A stretch of DNA of 64,000 nt from Pipra filicauda (taxonomy: Eukaryota > Chordata > Aves > Passeriformes > Pipridae). A program made the translations under genes and the position numbers. The stretch is taken from the NCBI RefSeq assembly GCF_003945595.2, contig NW_024104313.1:620001-684000 (forward strand). The letters run 5' to 3'. The notes beneath the pieces were generated by a model that saw only the letters and a list, made by a program, of their open reading frames with translations, was not told where the DNA came from and searched no databases. Positions 48,471 to 62,929 of the stretch are shown here, piece by piece. Position 1 is the first letter of the stretch; the number at the start of each line of letters is the position of its first letter.

Positions 48471-51400
48471 GAAACATTATTTTTATATTCCCAGGATGTA
48501 ATAATTAGGTATTTGTCAATGCAGATATGACAAATGTTTCCTGAATGGAAATATTCTGACATTTTCAAAGGCAAAATATGTAATTTTTGCAATAATCTGA
48601 AAATCCAGATGACCACAGACATGTGGCCATGTAGATCAGAGCTAAATTACTTTTTATATGTTAATTATCAGATTCTTGGTCAATGTTAACAGGAGCAGCC
48701 TTTTGCAAGTCATTATGTGCAAGTCAGGGATGAAGAACAGTACTCCATCACTAATCTTTGGGGGCATGGCAAGCACTTGTAGAGGAAACCTAATGCCTCC
48801 TTTATCTCTGCTAGATTGGATGTCTTAAAACAAGTTTGAAGAAAGGAAGAGCTTTACCTTTTGGAAGAGATCCCTTTAAATTATGTAGGGAAAATGCCAG
48901 ACCCACAGAATGGCTCCTTTTTTGTTTTTTACCTTTCAAGGACTCTACTTATGGTAGGAGGCTTTGATGACTAAATGTAGCATAAGTAGTAATTTCATGG
49001 TGTTCTTTAGTCTTTGAAAGAGAGGTGGGTGTTGCAGCGCATCTTCAGAGAATTATTATTATTATTACTATTTATTATAGTCCGTGCTGAATTTGTGGCT
49101 AGAAAAATAACTGTTGGAAATTAAAAGACAGCCCTTCAGACCTATGGAAAAATACCCTTAAACACACAAATGTTCAACACACTTAGAAAACTACAATAAA
49201 TTAAAGACCTTCAAGGCTACAGTAAGAAGCATATTCTTTCAGAATCGATGCTGTACGGTAGAAAGATCTAGTGATAAGGAGCCCCATCTGTTAGATATTA
49301 AGGTCAGCCAGAGTCACACAGGGTATGTCTTCTCCACCCAAACCCTCCAGCTATGTTTTCCGTCCGCTTTTCTTAGATATGCTGGTGAAAGTGTGAGGTT
49401 TTTATGTTTTTTGCATTGCTGACATGTCAGATGCTAAAAACTTAGTACGCTATTTGGGAAGAAAACAACTAGATTGCTTTGAGAAAGTTGTTTTTAATAT
49501 ATTTGATTTAAAAGGAGGGAGAAGAAGAAATTGTCTGTTCTCTCTTGTGCTGGGACCAAGGTTCATGACACTTAGGAAGTGCTGCCTGATTCAACCATGC
49601 ACAACTGCAGTGATTGCAAAGCATCACTCACAGTTTTAAGGCCTTGTCAAAACATTGAATTTGAAAGAGAGGAATTGGGAGCTTCCAGCAGCAACCTCTT
49701 AGAATGATGGATGTTTGGGTTTTGCTATTTGTTGGAGCCTGTAAAGCCTTTATGGAACTGGAAATCTGCTATCAAAAATCCCAAACTCAGTTGAGTGTAA
49801 TTTGTTTGTCACCTTTACTTAGAAATCCCTTAGAGAGAAAACATTTTAAAAATTCTTCAAGAAATTTTGCTACTTCAGTTAATCAATACTTTAGGTAGGT
49901 AAACTTTATATAAAAGTTGCAGCTATTTTTGCAGCCTTATAAGATTTAAAGTTTATGGTATGGCTGTGAAATGAAAATCACTGAAGTCCAGTGTATGCAA
50001 ACCTGCAAAATAAAAAGGAACCGCTATAAACTTTGGCATATTTTGGCAGGACACCTTTTGTTACCTTTTTCTGTATAGCGGAATAGTGTCATCAGCAAAT
50101 CTGTCAGCCTGCAAATTGATATTCCTATGGAATAAGTGGCATATATGGATCCATTTTTGCTAGAAAAAGTAAATAAACAGCTCAGGTCAGTGCTATGCCA
50201 TATCTCTTTAGTTTTGTTTAGTTCATCCCATTTTTACTGTAATTAAGAAATGATAAACTAATAGATTGACCATGTGGGAGCATGTACACAATAGAACACA
50301 AAACAAAAAAGCATTCGAATGGCTAAGACTGTTATGGGAGTCGGATGACTTTTAATTCTGGATGTGTTACACAGCTTCTCTGTGCCCATTTCAGCTTTTT
50401 TCTTCTTCTATTCTTTCTCACTGGGAAAAACTTTCAAAGAAAGATCCATCCTGTAGGACATACAAATAAATCCCTTTAAACCATGAAGAGGTCTTTATTA
50501 AACCCTGTTACAGAAAAAACATGAAACCAGTGTTGAATTCATTCTTATCTACCCACACACATTTCTGGACTAGGTTAAGAAGAAAAGGACAACTTTACCT
50601 TTCAACTGATGAAGGCCGAAACAGAGGGAGGAACCTCAAACTAGTGCTCTGATATTTTACATAGAAAATATTCTTAAGTGGCCCTGGAAGCTGAGGGCCA
50701 ACACATTGCTTTCATTAGGAAAGAAAACAAAAATGAGACTGAAGATAAACCTGGGAGAAAACAGTTTTGAGAACTGAAAGGCATCCTTGGCTTACAACTC
50801 ATGTTTAGAACATTTAATTACTTTAGCAATACCAAAAAAAAAAAATCAATTTTTGTAGTTTAATATTTCTTCCCAAGGTTGTTTCCAATATTGTGTACAT
50901 CTGCAGCAATACAGATCAACTTCGAGGAACATTTTGAAGCAGAAATTTGCACATTCTTTGAGATTGAGATAGAGTACTACCTGCACTGCATATGTAAACA
51001 GAAGCTTTCTTACAGTATCAGCTTCAGGATGGACATCTTAGTATATAGGACAGTACAACAAGACAACAAGATAATACATTTGACATTAGTGTTCAGATCT
51101 CTTAAGAAAATCCTAGCATGACACTGAACTCTGAAAACTGTGAATGTAATCAAATGAGATTGCAATTTGGGAGGCATCTTTTTTTTAGTTGAGAACATCA
51201 AACCAAACCAAACCTATGCAAGGTGGCTGTAAATTAAAGATTCTCATATTGCCATAAACATTAGTGCTGTTGACTCTCCATGGTATGCCACTATTTCTGG
51301 TGTATCAAGGACTTTCTAGTTGTCTCTTTGTCTCTCAGAGACTTAAGATGCTAAATTTAAATAGTATCATGGGCAAAATCCAGTAGTTCAAGTAATGGGG

Positions 51401-54400
51401 AAAGCATTAATCTGTCCTATGCCTTCAAAATTTTGTTTTCTTCCTAGCAAACAAATTGATAGTACACTAAAATCTAGTTGCATTAGTGTGGGGACAGCGG
51501 CTGTGTAAGAATGTTTTTTCCCAAGGAGCTCAGTCAGAATCTTTAAGTGATTTCACTGTTTTCTCTTGCAAAGTCGCAAATGTGTGTATTTAGTTTAATT
51601 GGAGATGTGATCTCATCCAAACAAAGCTCAAAATTCAGAATTTTGAAACTCAGATACCTCACATGAAAGTAGCTTTCAAATGAAACTATATTTTGGGGAC
51701 CTTCCCTGTAGTTAGTTGCTAAAATTGAAACAACAAGCAAAACCTTTTTATTTTGATGTTCCTTGTTTTGTTTTCACCTGTTTAATGTTTTTGATACCAG
51801 TCAAATTGTCATTGATCTCAGATGTATTTCAGTTCCAAGCAGATCAGTTTGTTTTCAGCTTTAGATCTTGTTAAAACCAAAGGAAGATTCCTTTCTTCAC
51901 CTCACTTGTATATGACTGTAGATAATTATCATCCTTGAAATTCATAAGTGTATATGTTTTTCATCCTTCAGAAAGCTTTAATTTCCTTTAAACACAGTGT
52001 GCAGAAAGATTATTGTCTGTCCTCTGTGCCATTCCAATTGATTAAAAGAGAAATAACCTGCCCTGCTTGATTCCCTCTGCTTGCTGTGAGGACCTTGCAT
52101 AGTAACGGGAGGAGGAAATCTACGTTCCTCGATCATATTCTGCCTCTAAAGCAGCAGTGCTAGGGAGCCACACAAATTGCTCGCTACACAAATTAGCCTA
52201 GATTGTAAAAAGCAATCAACCACAGGGCTTACTTCAGTGTGGATTAAGATATGGGTTAGGTTAATGAAGTTCAGCAACAAAGTCCCATTCACAGTATCCT
52301 CCCTCATGTGTAGGGCTGTGGTAGAGCCATGATAAGCACATTTTCCTTTAATAATGAACAGTTAATGCTACAGTGTGCTGTGCCATCCCAGACTAACAGT
52401 TTTGACAATCACTGAAATATGCTGTCATGAACTACCTCTCACAGTACATGATACTTTGAGCAGCAAAAACATAAGCAAAATTGTTCTGAAGCTGCATTGA
52501 TTCTGAGATAGATGGCTTTTGGTCATGAGCAAGTATGACTATAAACCCTGCACATCAAAATGCCTCACAAAATCAATAAAAAAGTTTCTCATTTTTTGGT
52601 AGATGTGTCCATAAGCACTCATGAGCTCTTACACTCACTGATTGATTTTTTTAACCACTGATTGTTTTATAAATTTCTGATCCTCTAAAGTGGCAGAGTT
52701 GGGAAATGCCACTCAGTTCACCCCTCTACCAGTGCAGACTGCTCCTGACTTCATGCAGACTCAGTTCAAATAGCTTCAGAAGTTACAGTTACATTATTGT
52801 GTAGTTCTTTGTAGTCTGTTCAAGGAGAGTTTTGAAAAATAGGACTCAGTCACTAGGCAACTGCAAGGATTTTGGTGAGGAGTTGCAATCCTGTCTCATT
52901 GAGTTTTACATGGTCATGGACAGCTGGAAAGATGATCAATGAAAAAAAAATTCTACTGAAGACCATAAGCCACCTGCAGGAATAGGGAAATGCTTCAATA
53001 TCTAGTCCTATTGTCATCTGTAGAATTAATAGAAGGAATTTATCAGAATTCATATTTAGTAGCCATGTAAGAAACAGTACACCCAAAAGGAAATGTGCAG
53101 TTGCACTTTTTCTCTTCACTAGAGGGTAGGGTTTAACATTGAGGAGTAATGGCAGCCACATTTCCCTGTGCTAAGCACTAGCTTTAAAATCAGGACTTGG
53201 AGTACTTGGAGGCACCAAGCTATGCGTGTGCTCTGTCTAATATCAGGAAGTTCAAACTCAATGTTACAGTACTCTCAGTTCAAATCCAGCTGCAGGTCTA
53301 GCTCAAACCCTGACCATCTCCAGTGAAGATAAAGATTTCTTTATAAATTATTGTATCTGTAGAGATATAGATTAGACTATATCTCAGCAGCTGTAATAAA
53401 TAACTTCAGCTTCTCAGCATTTTTAATAATTTGCACATATTTTTATTAATTGGGAATACGGTATTAACTAGATCTCTCAGCCTTACAATAACTGGTACAG
53501 AGCTTAAATTCTTCATGGAAGTTACTAAAAGGCTGAATTAGGAAGACACAGAATAAAGCGATTTTAATTGAATTGTAAGGGATTTTAGTAAGGAAACTGG
53601 TTTATGAATATTTTGAAAATTACAGCAGGCAGTAATAAAGTAATCATAATATTGAAATGCATAGGCCAAAACCACCAAGCTTGTTCCTACCTTCTACAGC
53701 AAGGTTTTGCAAGTGTGACTGCTTACATAAATATTAAATGGTACAAAATGTATCACGTGTTCACTTGAGCACAATGGAAAAGGAATATTTTTACAAAATA
53801 TGATTGCTAAATTTGCAGCACAGGTCTTACATGTTTTCAAATATGAATTTAAATATTATATAAACTGTTATTGAAATGAAAAATGAACTCTTAGAAATGG
53901 ATTATTAGATACTAATGATCGATTATTCAGGAAATGTAATTCATTATTGACCATAGCAGATACAGGGTAAAAGGTAGCTTTGGCTTACAGTTTATCTAAA
54001 GCAGACATAAAACAAAGACAGAGAACAGTATATGACAAATAGAATGAAGGAAAAATAGATAATTGTAATATCAATTAGAATTTGTCGAGTATACAAAATC
54101 AATCAAAGAAATTAGAGACTGAGCTAAATAAATACGCATGGTTTCTAGAGATATGAAAAATTAAAAAGATAAGAATAACAAAGATGAGTACATCCAATGT
54201 TAAAGAGAGCCTAAGTTTGGTAGCCTCATATTTAGATCTAGTCAGCATAATTATCAATAGTGCACCATAAATATTTTAGCTCTGTATTTGGAAGAAAGTA
54301 TCATAAGTTATTTTATTTCACATGCAGACTTTCCAGTCTTTTACTAACTTGGAAGGACTACAGAAACATGTGCTTGGCATATTTCTAAATAGGTAGATTT

Positions 54401-54699
54401 GATAATACATATTCAGAAGTCCTAGATAAGGAGATCTAAAGTCTGCTGATGCTCTTTCTAGTAAATCTTGGAACAGGGGAAATTCTGGTAAAATGAAATA
54501 ACAACAGTGACGAAGTGCCAGCTGTTGTTACAGTATATAGTGTCTTTTCCCTATGAAAAATGTCAAGCAGGATGTCCCAAGTAACTGGTTAGGCTGACAC
54601 CTATCCCTGACAAAAACAAGAAAGTGACAATGAAATTAAATTAATAAAGACTTAAAGGGCAAAAAAGTAATCAATTTCAGACAGCAGACTTTATAAAGA
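48471..54699. other. AT-rich non-coding DNA, nothing recognised
   Basis: Short ATT runs near 49,055-49,078. Frames up to about 102 codons without domains. No coding or mobile-element call that I can support. Confidence 0.45.
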
Positions 54700-55580
54700 G
54701 AAACTCTTGTCAACAAACTTGATTTAAACCTCAGACATCATGACAGATTTGGTTCATTAATATAATTGGGTAGAAATGATACATTATGATTTATTGCAAG
54801 GGGTTTGACTTTGTGACTTATGACATTCCAATGTCCTGAACAGATGTCAAAAAGCTGTTGCCAATGAGAAATTATTCTGGATGAGAGTGATTTCATTGGA
54901 CTCATAGACATTGGTACAAAGCCACATTTTAATCAGTTGATACAGAGAGGAATGGAAATGACCCGCCACGGAACTTGTGGGTGACACAAAGACTGGTGGG
55001 AACTGTAAACAAAGATGTAGTCATTCTCAGCAACTGAGATCACAACTAAAACATGCTTTAATATACATGCACAGCTGTACAACTACCTCCCAAATATATT
55101 ACATTTAAGAAAGTGGTGACCTTGACAAGGATCTCTGGGTTGTAAGGGACATGCAACTACCCATGCACTCCCAGGATGATGCAACAGAAACAGATGAATC
55201 TTGGATATGAGAACATCTCAGGAAACAGCTGACTGGAGTGTATTGGGTCTGGGTGAGATGGGTGGGCACCTGGCATCCTGCCAAGGTCAACCCCTCACAC
55301 TGGGAATAGTTGAAAATTTGAGGAGGATCATATAAGAGCTATAGAATTTATTTTAGGACTGGAAAAAATACCATAAAAATTGAAACTGCTCAATTCATTT
55401 AAGTAAACAGAAGATACTGTTTACTTAACATGATGATGGATCCCCTTCCTGTAGGCAGCACTAATGTGTCAGAGAATTTTAAAACTAATAATGTAAGAGT
55501 TTAACAAGAACCAGTATATGAAAACTGAAGCCAGACAAAACCAAATTGAACTAAGATTGGAAGACCTTGTGTACACTATA
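54700..55580 (+). repeat. Ancient CR1-like LINE fragment
   Basis: Strongly decayed, but the order of blocks follows the CR1 transcriptase and 3' region: CTTGTCAACAAACTTGATTT (54,708-54,727), GGGGTTTGACTTTGTGACTTATGACATT (where CR1 has the KAFDTVPHDI block), TGGGTGACACAAAGACTGG (where CR1 has ADDTK), GACAAGGATCTCTGGGTTGT (the EKDLGVV block), and after 55,300 AGAGCTATAGAATT..GGACTGG and TGAAACTGCTCAATTCATTTA. No frame is open. It is much older than the copy at 33-36 kb. Confidence 0.6.
55226..55299 (+). repeat. LTR end fragment, same family as 22,913-23,477
   Basis: Ends GGTGGGCACCTGGCAT, CCTGCCAAGGTCAACC, CCTCACA, close to the GCATCCAGCCAGGGTCAACC and CCACCACA end of the solo LTR at 23 kb; both start with CAGCTGA. 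It lies within the ancient CR1 copy, which resumes at about 55,300. The left edge and any target duplication are unclear. Confidence 0.6.
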
Positions 55581-58500
55581 GCTTTTCAAAAACACAGTTA
55601 TTAAATTTTCACAATTAGTGAATCAAATGTTTTCACAAATGGTAATACAAATGTTGGGCTTCCATAGCCAGTAGTATTAGACCAATATGCTGAGCTTAGC
55701 AGAGCAGTGCATGTACAGTCTCATTGGTTTCTCTTCTACCTTATTTTCTCTGAATGAATGATGAGTTACATAAGAGCATTAAAACTATTGCAAATATTCC
55801 ACGTCCGAGTTTGTTAATTATTGCTGAATTTGGAAGACAATATTTTTTGGTAGTGGTGATGTTTCATTTTGGAACTGTAATATTATACAATGCTTTTTCT
55901 CCAGAATAGTAACCAAGTTAAAAATATATGTTTTGATTTTAACTATGTTTGGGCTTGCTCACTTCCCACTGCAAACATTCCATCAAGTTTTCTTTGTGCT
56001 AATGTTCACAAAAATAAATTGCATGTCGTATTTCACAGAAATATTTCAGAACACGTTAAACTCATTAGCAATAAAGAGTCCCAAATAACAATTCCCATTC
56101 TCTTATAAGTAGAAGTGACCTCTAATAGAAAAGTCAGAATTTAGAAATTCATGGTTATTTCCATCCTGGAAAACATATTTGTTGTGATGCAACAAATAAA
56201 TATTTTTTGCTTTCTCTCTGTCTTCTCCCCCATTGTCTGTAAGAACAAAACAATTCTAGTAGTAAAGCATGTAACACTATTCCGTTTTTATGACTGAACA
56301 CTGCTGTAATTTTTAATGTCTTAATTACAAATGGAAACAAATGATGTTGTACTTGGAAAAGACAGTAAACAGGAAATTGTGAGCAGGAAAGGGATCTATA
56401 AAAAGAAAACCCAGATAAGTCAAATTATACAAAGAACACCCAACTACACTTTGCTTGTCAAAACGATTGCAGTTTTCATCTATAAAAAGATGCTTCTGGG
56501 TGGTGACTCAAAACCCTTACATTTGCTATTTCAGATGTAATTTCCCTCATTCCATTCTTCTCTGGTGTCAAGAGTATAAAAAGAGACACACAGATTACAC
56601 ACTCCCTCGGCAGACATTCTGTGAGCCAACACAACCTTTTCAGAACTAAGATCTTTACTTTAGTCATACTTGGAGTTGTATTGGGCACAGGATTTTCCTG
56701 TGTGCATAGGTAAAGTTGTGCTACAAAGTGAAGAAAGGCATTGAATTTGGCCATTCTTATAGTAAGTTTTGCCATCCAAGGATACCAGGACTTTGTCTTT
56801 AGTTGGGTGGGGAGGCAGGACTGCACTGTCACTCTTTAGCGGCAAGGGAAAAACCCTCATCCCCTCCATTTTTCTCTTTTTTTCCCTCTTGCTTTTGGCA
56901 GGGGGAGCATTGTTTTGTTTATTATTTGGATTGGAAAGGGAGAGAAGGGCCTGGTAGTTCAGCTGGAGACCTTCCCTCTTGGTCCAGATTTCCCCCAGGA
57001 ACAAAATCCTGGTTATTTCAAATTTGTGACCTAGCCATATGCTGAGCAACATGTCTGTTCCCCAGTGTGCCCAGGGCTGTGTTCACCTTCTGGGGAGATT
57101 CTTTATTCAGCTCTGCCTCTCTTTAAGCCTTTCTAGCAGCTGGTGCCCTTGTAAATTCAAGAGCTGCCCTAGGCTAAGAAAAGCCAGAGGCTTAAAAAAA
57201 GCTCTTATCATCTGCTTTCACCCTTAAAATGTCTTGTAAGGGAGTTTGACCAAGTCTTGTGGGAAGACAGCAGCTCCATGCTGCCCAACAGCCCTGTCTA
57301 GACTGAGTGACCTTGATGTGTCCCTGCCAGGCAGGACTGGCATAGCAAGCACTTCAGAATCATTCCGGCACGTAGACAAGCACATTGCTCAGAACAGATA
57401 CAGAAACTGATAAGCAGAAATAGAAATGAGTGTCACGAAGGAGGATCTCTTTCTCTTTACTCAGATAAGCTGCTATTATTTATTCTTCAGTCTGAATTTT
57501 GCGCAGTCTGACATTTAACGGAAAAGAATTTTCCTATGAAAGCTGACCCGCATTTAGAGTATTGGAGGGTGAGGACATTCGCTGTTGCCGGTGTTTGGCG
57601 TGTCCGTTGCAAGCAGTTGCAAGCAGTCTGAAGTATCCATTGTAAAAGATGTGTGAATTTTAAAAAGGTGAGCCAGAAGTTTCCATGTACATTCTTCTTT
57701 CCTTCATTTGTTTTGTATTTTGAATTTTTCTTTGTATCTGGCTGCAACAGTGGAAAGACATGGACATTTTGAGAAGGGACCACATCTGTACTGCATTTCT
57801 TTAAAGCCTTTGTTCAAACTATAGGTGAAAAACACTCATGATAAATGCATCTGGTACTGAACAGAGTGTGTGTTGAATTCATGAGGCACTTCTAGTTGTA
57901 AGTACGGCTTGATAAACTAAACAATACAACCGTTTTTATTATATGTAGAAGAAAATTCATTTTAGAGGTTATTTCTACATATTATTTTATCTGTGATTCT
58001 CAACACTTACAGCTAAGCTCTCTTGATACTGTATAGCCTCAGAAGAGTAAGTAATCATAACCAAGACCCTGAAAGAACATTAGTTTTTCTATAGATAAAT
58101 AAGTTCCTTTCCAAAATCTGTTACTAAAATATTATGGATGAAGAGCTTGGGAGTCGAAAGTTAAGAAAATGTCATATTAGCATATGCAGCCTTGACTCAG
58201 CTGCACAGGCATAGTTAATATGTACTCTCACCTTCTTAGTCACAGTCATTGGCAATGTATCGTAAGTGAGCAGGATGCAAGGTCTTGTGTATGTTGATAT
58301 TGTTCCTGATAAAGCCTCGTCCATACCTATGGTTTAATTAATTATGTGAATGTTGCATTAGTAAAATTCAGGTGGCACAGCAGCTGTGGCTTTCATGGAT
58401 TTTCGGAGGACTGACACGCTGTATGTCATTAAACAGTGAAGCTGTCAGATAATTTTAGAAAGAAAGTGAATCCTCGATATGTCTCCCTTTCAGAATAAGT

Positions 58501-61500
58501 TTCATTTTCCGTAAATGGAAAGAGTGTCTAAATTTAGAACTGAAATCCATTCATTTACATCCCATGTATAATGTAGTCTTTGACAGCTAAAGAATTTTAC
58601 CACAGTTCTCTGTTGATATTCTGATCTGCAGAGACCATCCTCTGTTGGTCGAGAGAATAATTTGCCTTTCATATATAATCAGCCCTGAGCTTCATCTGAA
58701 AAAAAAAAATCCCAAGATGCTACATAGGTATATAAAATCCTTATTCAAACAATTCCCTGTTGTCTTGTGTTACAGTATGAAAGCACTTGAAGGAAATAGT
58801 CTTAAAAACTCAACTCCTTTTGCTTGATGTTTCATCTGTTTTCAGTTCAAAAAGTGCATCAAGTACAGTAATTAAATGCACTGTGTGTCCCAGAGCCATG
58901 TATTCCTGACAATGTTAATGTGCCGTGTTCACACGTACTTTGTGTTCCTAACAATATTCAGCATAGAATAGAGATGGGTCTTTGGAGTGAAATTTCAGTT
59001 TATTGTATCACTAAATATTAAAATCTGGTGGCAGATGTTCAAAAACTTTGCTAAATTTCCCTTGATTTACTTAGAGCCTTATAAAAGCCTATGCTTTATT
59101 TGGTCGTAAGAAGTCTTCAGTGTCTGATTTTCTGGTTGCAGTCATTGTAACTCCAAATTTCTGTGTTTTATATATTTCAAATAAATTTGTACACAGTCAG
59201 TACACCGGTATTTTCCACTTCGGGAAGAAGGGGAAAGGGACTGCGAAAAATATGAAAGGAGTCTTTCAAATGAAAATACATATTCTGGTTCTCTATCATT
59301 GTGTGATAGGCAATCATAGGATTTGTTCCTGGTGATTGAATAGAAGAAATAATCACAATCATAGGTGAAGTGTCCAGAATTTTGTGTGTTGACAAAAGGC
59401 TTTTGCTGGTTAGGAGTTGTAGGAGTCAAATAAAGATTACTGTGGAATGGAGTTTGCATGTGGCAAAGGTGTATAGGTTCAGAATTGCTTGATGACTCTG
59501 AAGAATTTACAGGTTTTCTGATCTTAGACATTGGGATATTTCTGTCCAAAAAGTACTGAGTCTTTCTGAGTGCTGAGAAAAGCTTATCAATTCTTTAAGC
59601 CTTTTGTTGAAGTTAACAGGACTCCTGAGATGAGTAGTAGGTGGGGGAGTCTGTCAGATCCAGAAATTGGGGGGTGGGGTGGTTTGAAATTCAGAGCTAA
59701 TTTGAAAGGGGGAAAAAAGGAGGAAAAAAATAAACAACAACAACAAAAATCAACTATGTGAAAGTCATGAAATCTTCTTAAAGGTGTACAAACTGTAATT
59801 TAGACCTTTCCTTTGCATGCAGTCTGCATATACTATTCTTTCTCTTACAGTTATTTTGTTTAACATGTTCTTTCTGGGTCAAGGGCTTTTTCTAAAGTTT
59901 TATGGAGTGCATAACCTGTAATATAAATTTTGAACAACTGCTTGTAAACCTCACGGGTAAGCTGAAAATATGTCCAAGGCCATGAATTAGAGCTGCTGTC
60001 ATGTTTCCATAGGAGCCCCACTTCTGGAAGACAGTGAAGCTGCAGATTTCTGCTGCACACAGAACACCTGTTCTCTGCTTAAGAGCCATGGGCTAAGCTC
60101 CTAGCTCTTATATAGCCCTTTTATAAACTCATTAGTGAGAAACCCTGGGTTTTTTGGTAGCTTAAAGGGCAATTTCCAGATGTTGACATCTGTGCTGATG
60201 TGCAGCAGTTGTGCTCAGTTGCTCTGTGGTTATTTTACAGCAGTTTCCTAGGTTACAGTTGGCTCCATTTTGTTGCTAGTTACAGCTTTCTTATAAAAAC
60301 TGGTAAGTAATCGCACCCTCCATGTCACCTCAACCAGGAGGAGTCTACTTGTGTCCATTTTCTGGATGCCTCAGGCAGTCCCAGTGCGGCTGAGCTGTGA
60401 GATGTGGAAGGAGGTTCTGCCCTCTCTGCTCTCAGCAGGATGTGCTTCCCAAAATCTACAGTGCCCCATTACCATCTCACAAGCACTAGGAAGTGCTTCA
60501 ATACATGGGTCCTTCACCAGAATATTCAAATTTTTATGGTAGCAGTTCCTGGAAAAGTGAGATTGAGTGCTAGTCCTATAAGTAGAAGTTGAAGGGATCA
60601 ATCCTCTGACCTGCCACATGAGGGATTTCAGTCTGCATATTTCTGAAATTTCTGAAGTACTTCCCACATTCATTCAAAAATGCAATTTATAAGATTCAGG
60701 AGTTGTGACTCGCTGGAGACAGCAGAGTCAGTTAAAAGCCGAACCAGAATCAGAAATTGATGTTCCTCTGGTTTCTATTTCTTAATAGAATGATATGGGT
60801 ATTTCAGATTACTGTTAGCTACCCTGGAGATTATTATCAAGGTACTAGTTCAACAACTGCTGTTAGAGCACTATTATTTCAACAGAAATAATAATAATAA
60901 TATAGAGGATAATATTATTATATGGATGTGTTACTTGCAAAAGCAAACATACAGCTCCAAAAATAGATGCAGCAGTCATAATGTCTTCCACACATAAAAG
61001 AAGCCCTGTTAGTAAACCAAATTTTGTTGCGAATCTGTATATGTTGTCTGACTGCTTCAGCATCTTGTAAAAAAACTCCTCTATTGTCTTTGGAAAGATA
61101 TGCTTGATTTTTGTAATGTTCCTAGTAAAAGGAAACCAAAGTATTGCATTTGTTTTCTTGTTATCATCCAACAAGCAATTTTACTTAACTATGAGTAGTT
61201 AATACATTTAGTTGAAGTACATTTACCTCTGTTTAAAATTAATGATGTATACAGCTGTTAGCTAACTTGGGAAATAGGCTTTTTATTATTCTATCCACTG
61301 TGACAAAATTCTACAAAACTCTTAAAAATATGAGAGGGCATACATACATAACTAGCCTGTTTTCCTCCATTTGAGAAGTATCTACATAGAAAATACTAAT
61401 ATAAAGAATAATTGAATTTTAAAAGGAAATTATCAGATTACATTTGCTCTGATTATAATCAACCTGGAAAGAAACTTAAAATCAATAAACATTTTCTTTT

Positions 61501-62479
61501 AAAATATTCACCCATCAGTGAAAAATCTGTTTTCTTTAACTTCCACATTAGCCCTTACAGCACAGAAAAAAAAAGCACAATGCTCTTGTAAAAGGTCTTG
61601 TAGTAAAATTTGGGTTGAAACTTACTGGGTAAGAGAGCAGATGTGGATTGCCTCATTTAATTACTCAGACTGCTTCTAACAGTAAACTGCAAAATGCAAA
61701 AACAATGTCAGTTTTTTAAAGTAAAGGGGAGTGTTTTTTAATAGGTTATGAAATATAGGCACCTTTTAACCTAGTCAGTTCACATTAAAAAACTTTCAGG
61801 ATTGCAAAAAGCAATGTAAAAAGAAATGACAAAAATAACTGTGATCTGAAGAAGTTCAAGGGTAAAAAATGTACCAAGTTACGTAGCATTCTCTCTTGCC
61901 TTTTTATTCATGGTATAACTAAAAGAGAATTTAATCTCCCTGTTTCAAATATCCATTAAAATCCTTTTGAATCTACTTTTCAGCAGAAAAGCAAGATGGG
62001 GTCAACTTCTGCTACTCAGATTTATAAAGATACATAGGAGCACTATTGATCTGGAGGAACTGGAAGAGCCCCAGTAATCAAAAAAGAGGTTAACTGCTGT
62101 CAAGAACTGCTGTTTCTTTAAGCTTATACTGGAGGCTGTATAATTTGTAACAGACTGGAGAAACGAATTGGTTTTGAAGCCCTGCATTTAGCATTTGGTT
62201 TTAAATTCTCATTTCATATATAGTTTTTCATTACTTAATGTAGTGCCATATCTACTTTTATGTAGTCAGCATCTCATATATGAAGAATGAGTTTCTGAGC
62301 TGTTCTTCTAGCAGGGGCATCACAGAAAATGCAGTTCAGTGCAAATGAAGTTGTAAAGGAGTGAGGAATGCTTTCCATTTTGAGTTTCTTCTGGCATTGA
62401 CATGACCCTCAACATAGGTTAATAAGCTGCAGGGTAGATCAGCTTACTGTAGCTCCTGCAGTCAGTTGGTATAGCTGTC
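55581..62479. other. AT-rich non-coding DNA, nothing recognised
   Basis: Frames up to about 135 codons (59,142-59,549, minus) without any domain. A perfect 10-bp direct doubling GTTGCAAGCA lies near 57,606-57,625. ATA-rich runs are near 60,884-60,920 and an AAC run near 59,733-59,746. No coding or repeat family that I can support. Confidence 0.45.
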
Positions 62480-62850
62480 ATGGCATGAACTAGGGCCTCA
62501 TTTTTGGCTCTAGTCCCCGACAAGTTCCTACTGCCAGTGCTTGTTGGAAGCAGTGATGGGTGGTACCAGTGCTAGCACCATTGCCCTGGTACCAGTACCA
62601 CATTAATGCCCAATTCTAGGTCTGTGTGACAGAGAATTGAAGCCAGTATTACTGTGCTCCTGCCTGTGCCACCCTGGGCAGCTCATCCGGCCTTACTGAG
62701 TCCTGCCTGGCCCTGTAGCACCTCTAGCCCCTGCCCCAGTGCCAAGCACCAGCACATACCTGGACTCTGCACTCAGGCAGAGGCAGAATGGCCTCGCTGC
62801 GCCAGATCCGGGATCCACCATGCCTTTGTGGTGCCATCAGGGGCAGCCAT
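62480..62850. other. Locally GC-rich segment of unknown nature
   Basis: Clearly richer in G and C than its surroundings, with repeated GGTACCAGT/TACCAGTACC units near 62,560-62,600 and CCTG/CCAG-rich sequence to about 62,810. A 91-codon frame starts at 62,654 but is Pro/Ser/Ala-rich and has no domain. It may be an unrecognised repeat. Confidence 0.4.
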
Positions 62851-62929
62851 ATGCAAGTCCCAAGGAAAGAGTAGGGTAAGAAGAAACAACTGTGATACTG
62901 TGTCTCACACCTTCTCAGACTCCAGTTAG

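Noticed and set aside
59142..59549. 135-codon minus-strand frame
   Set aside because: No domain, and another frame overlaps it on the same strand; no evidence of coding.
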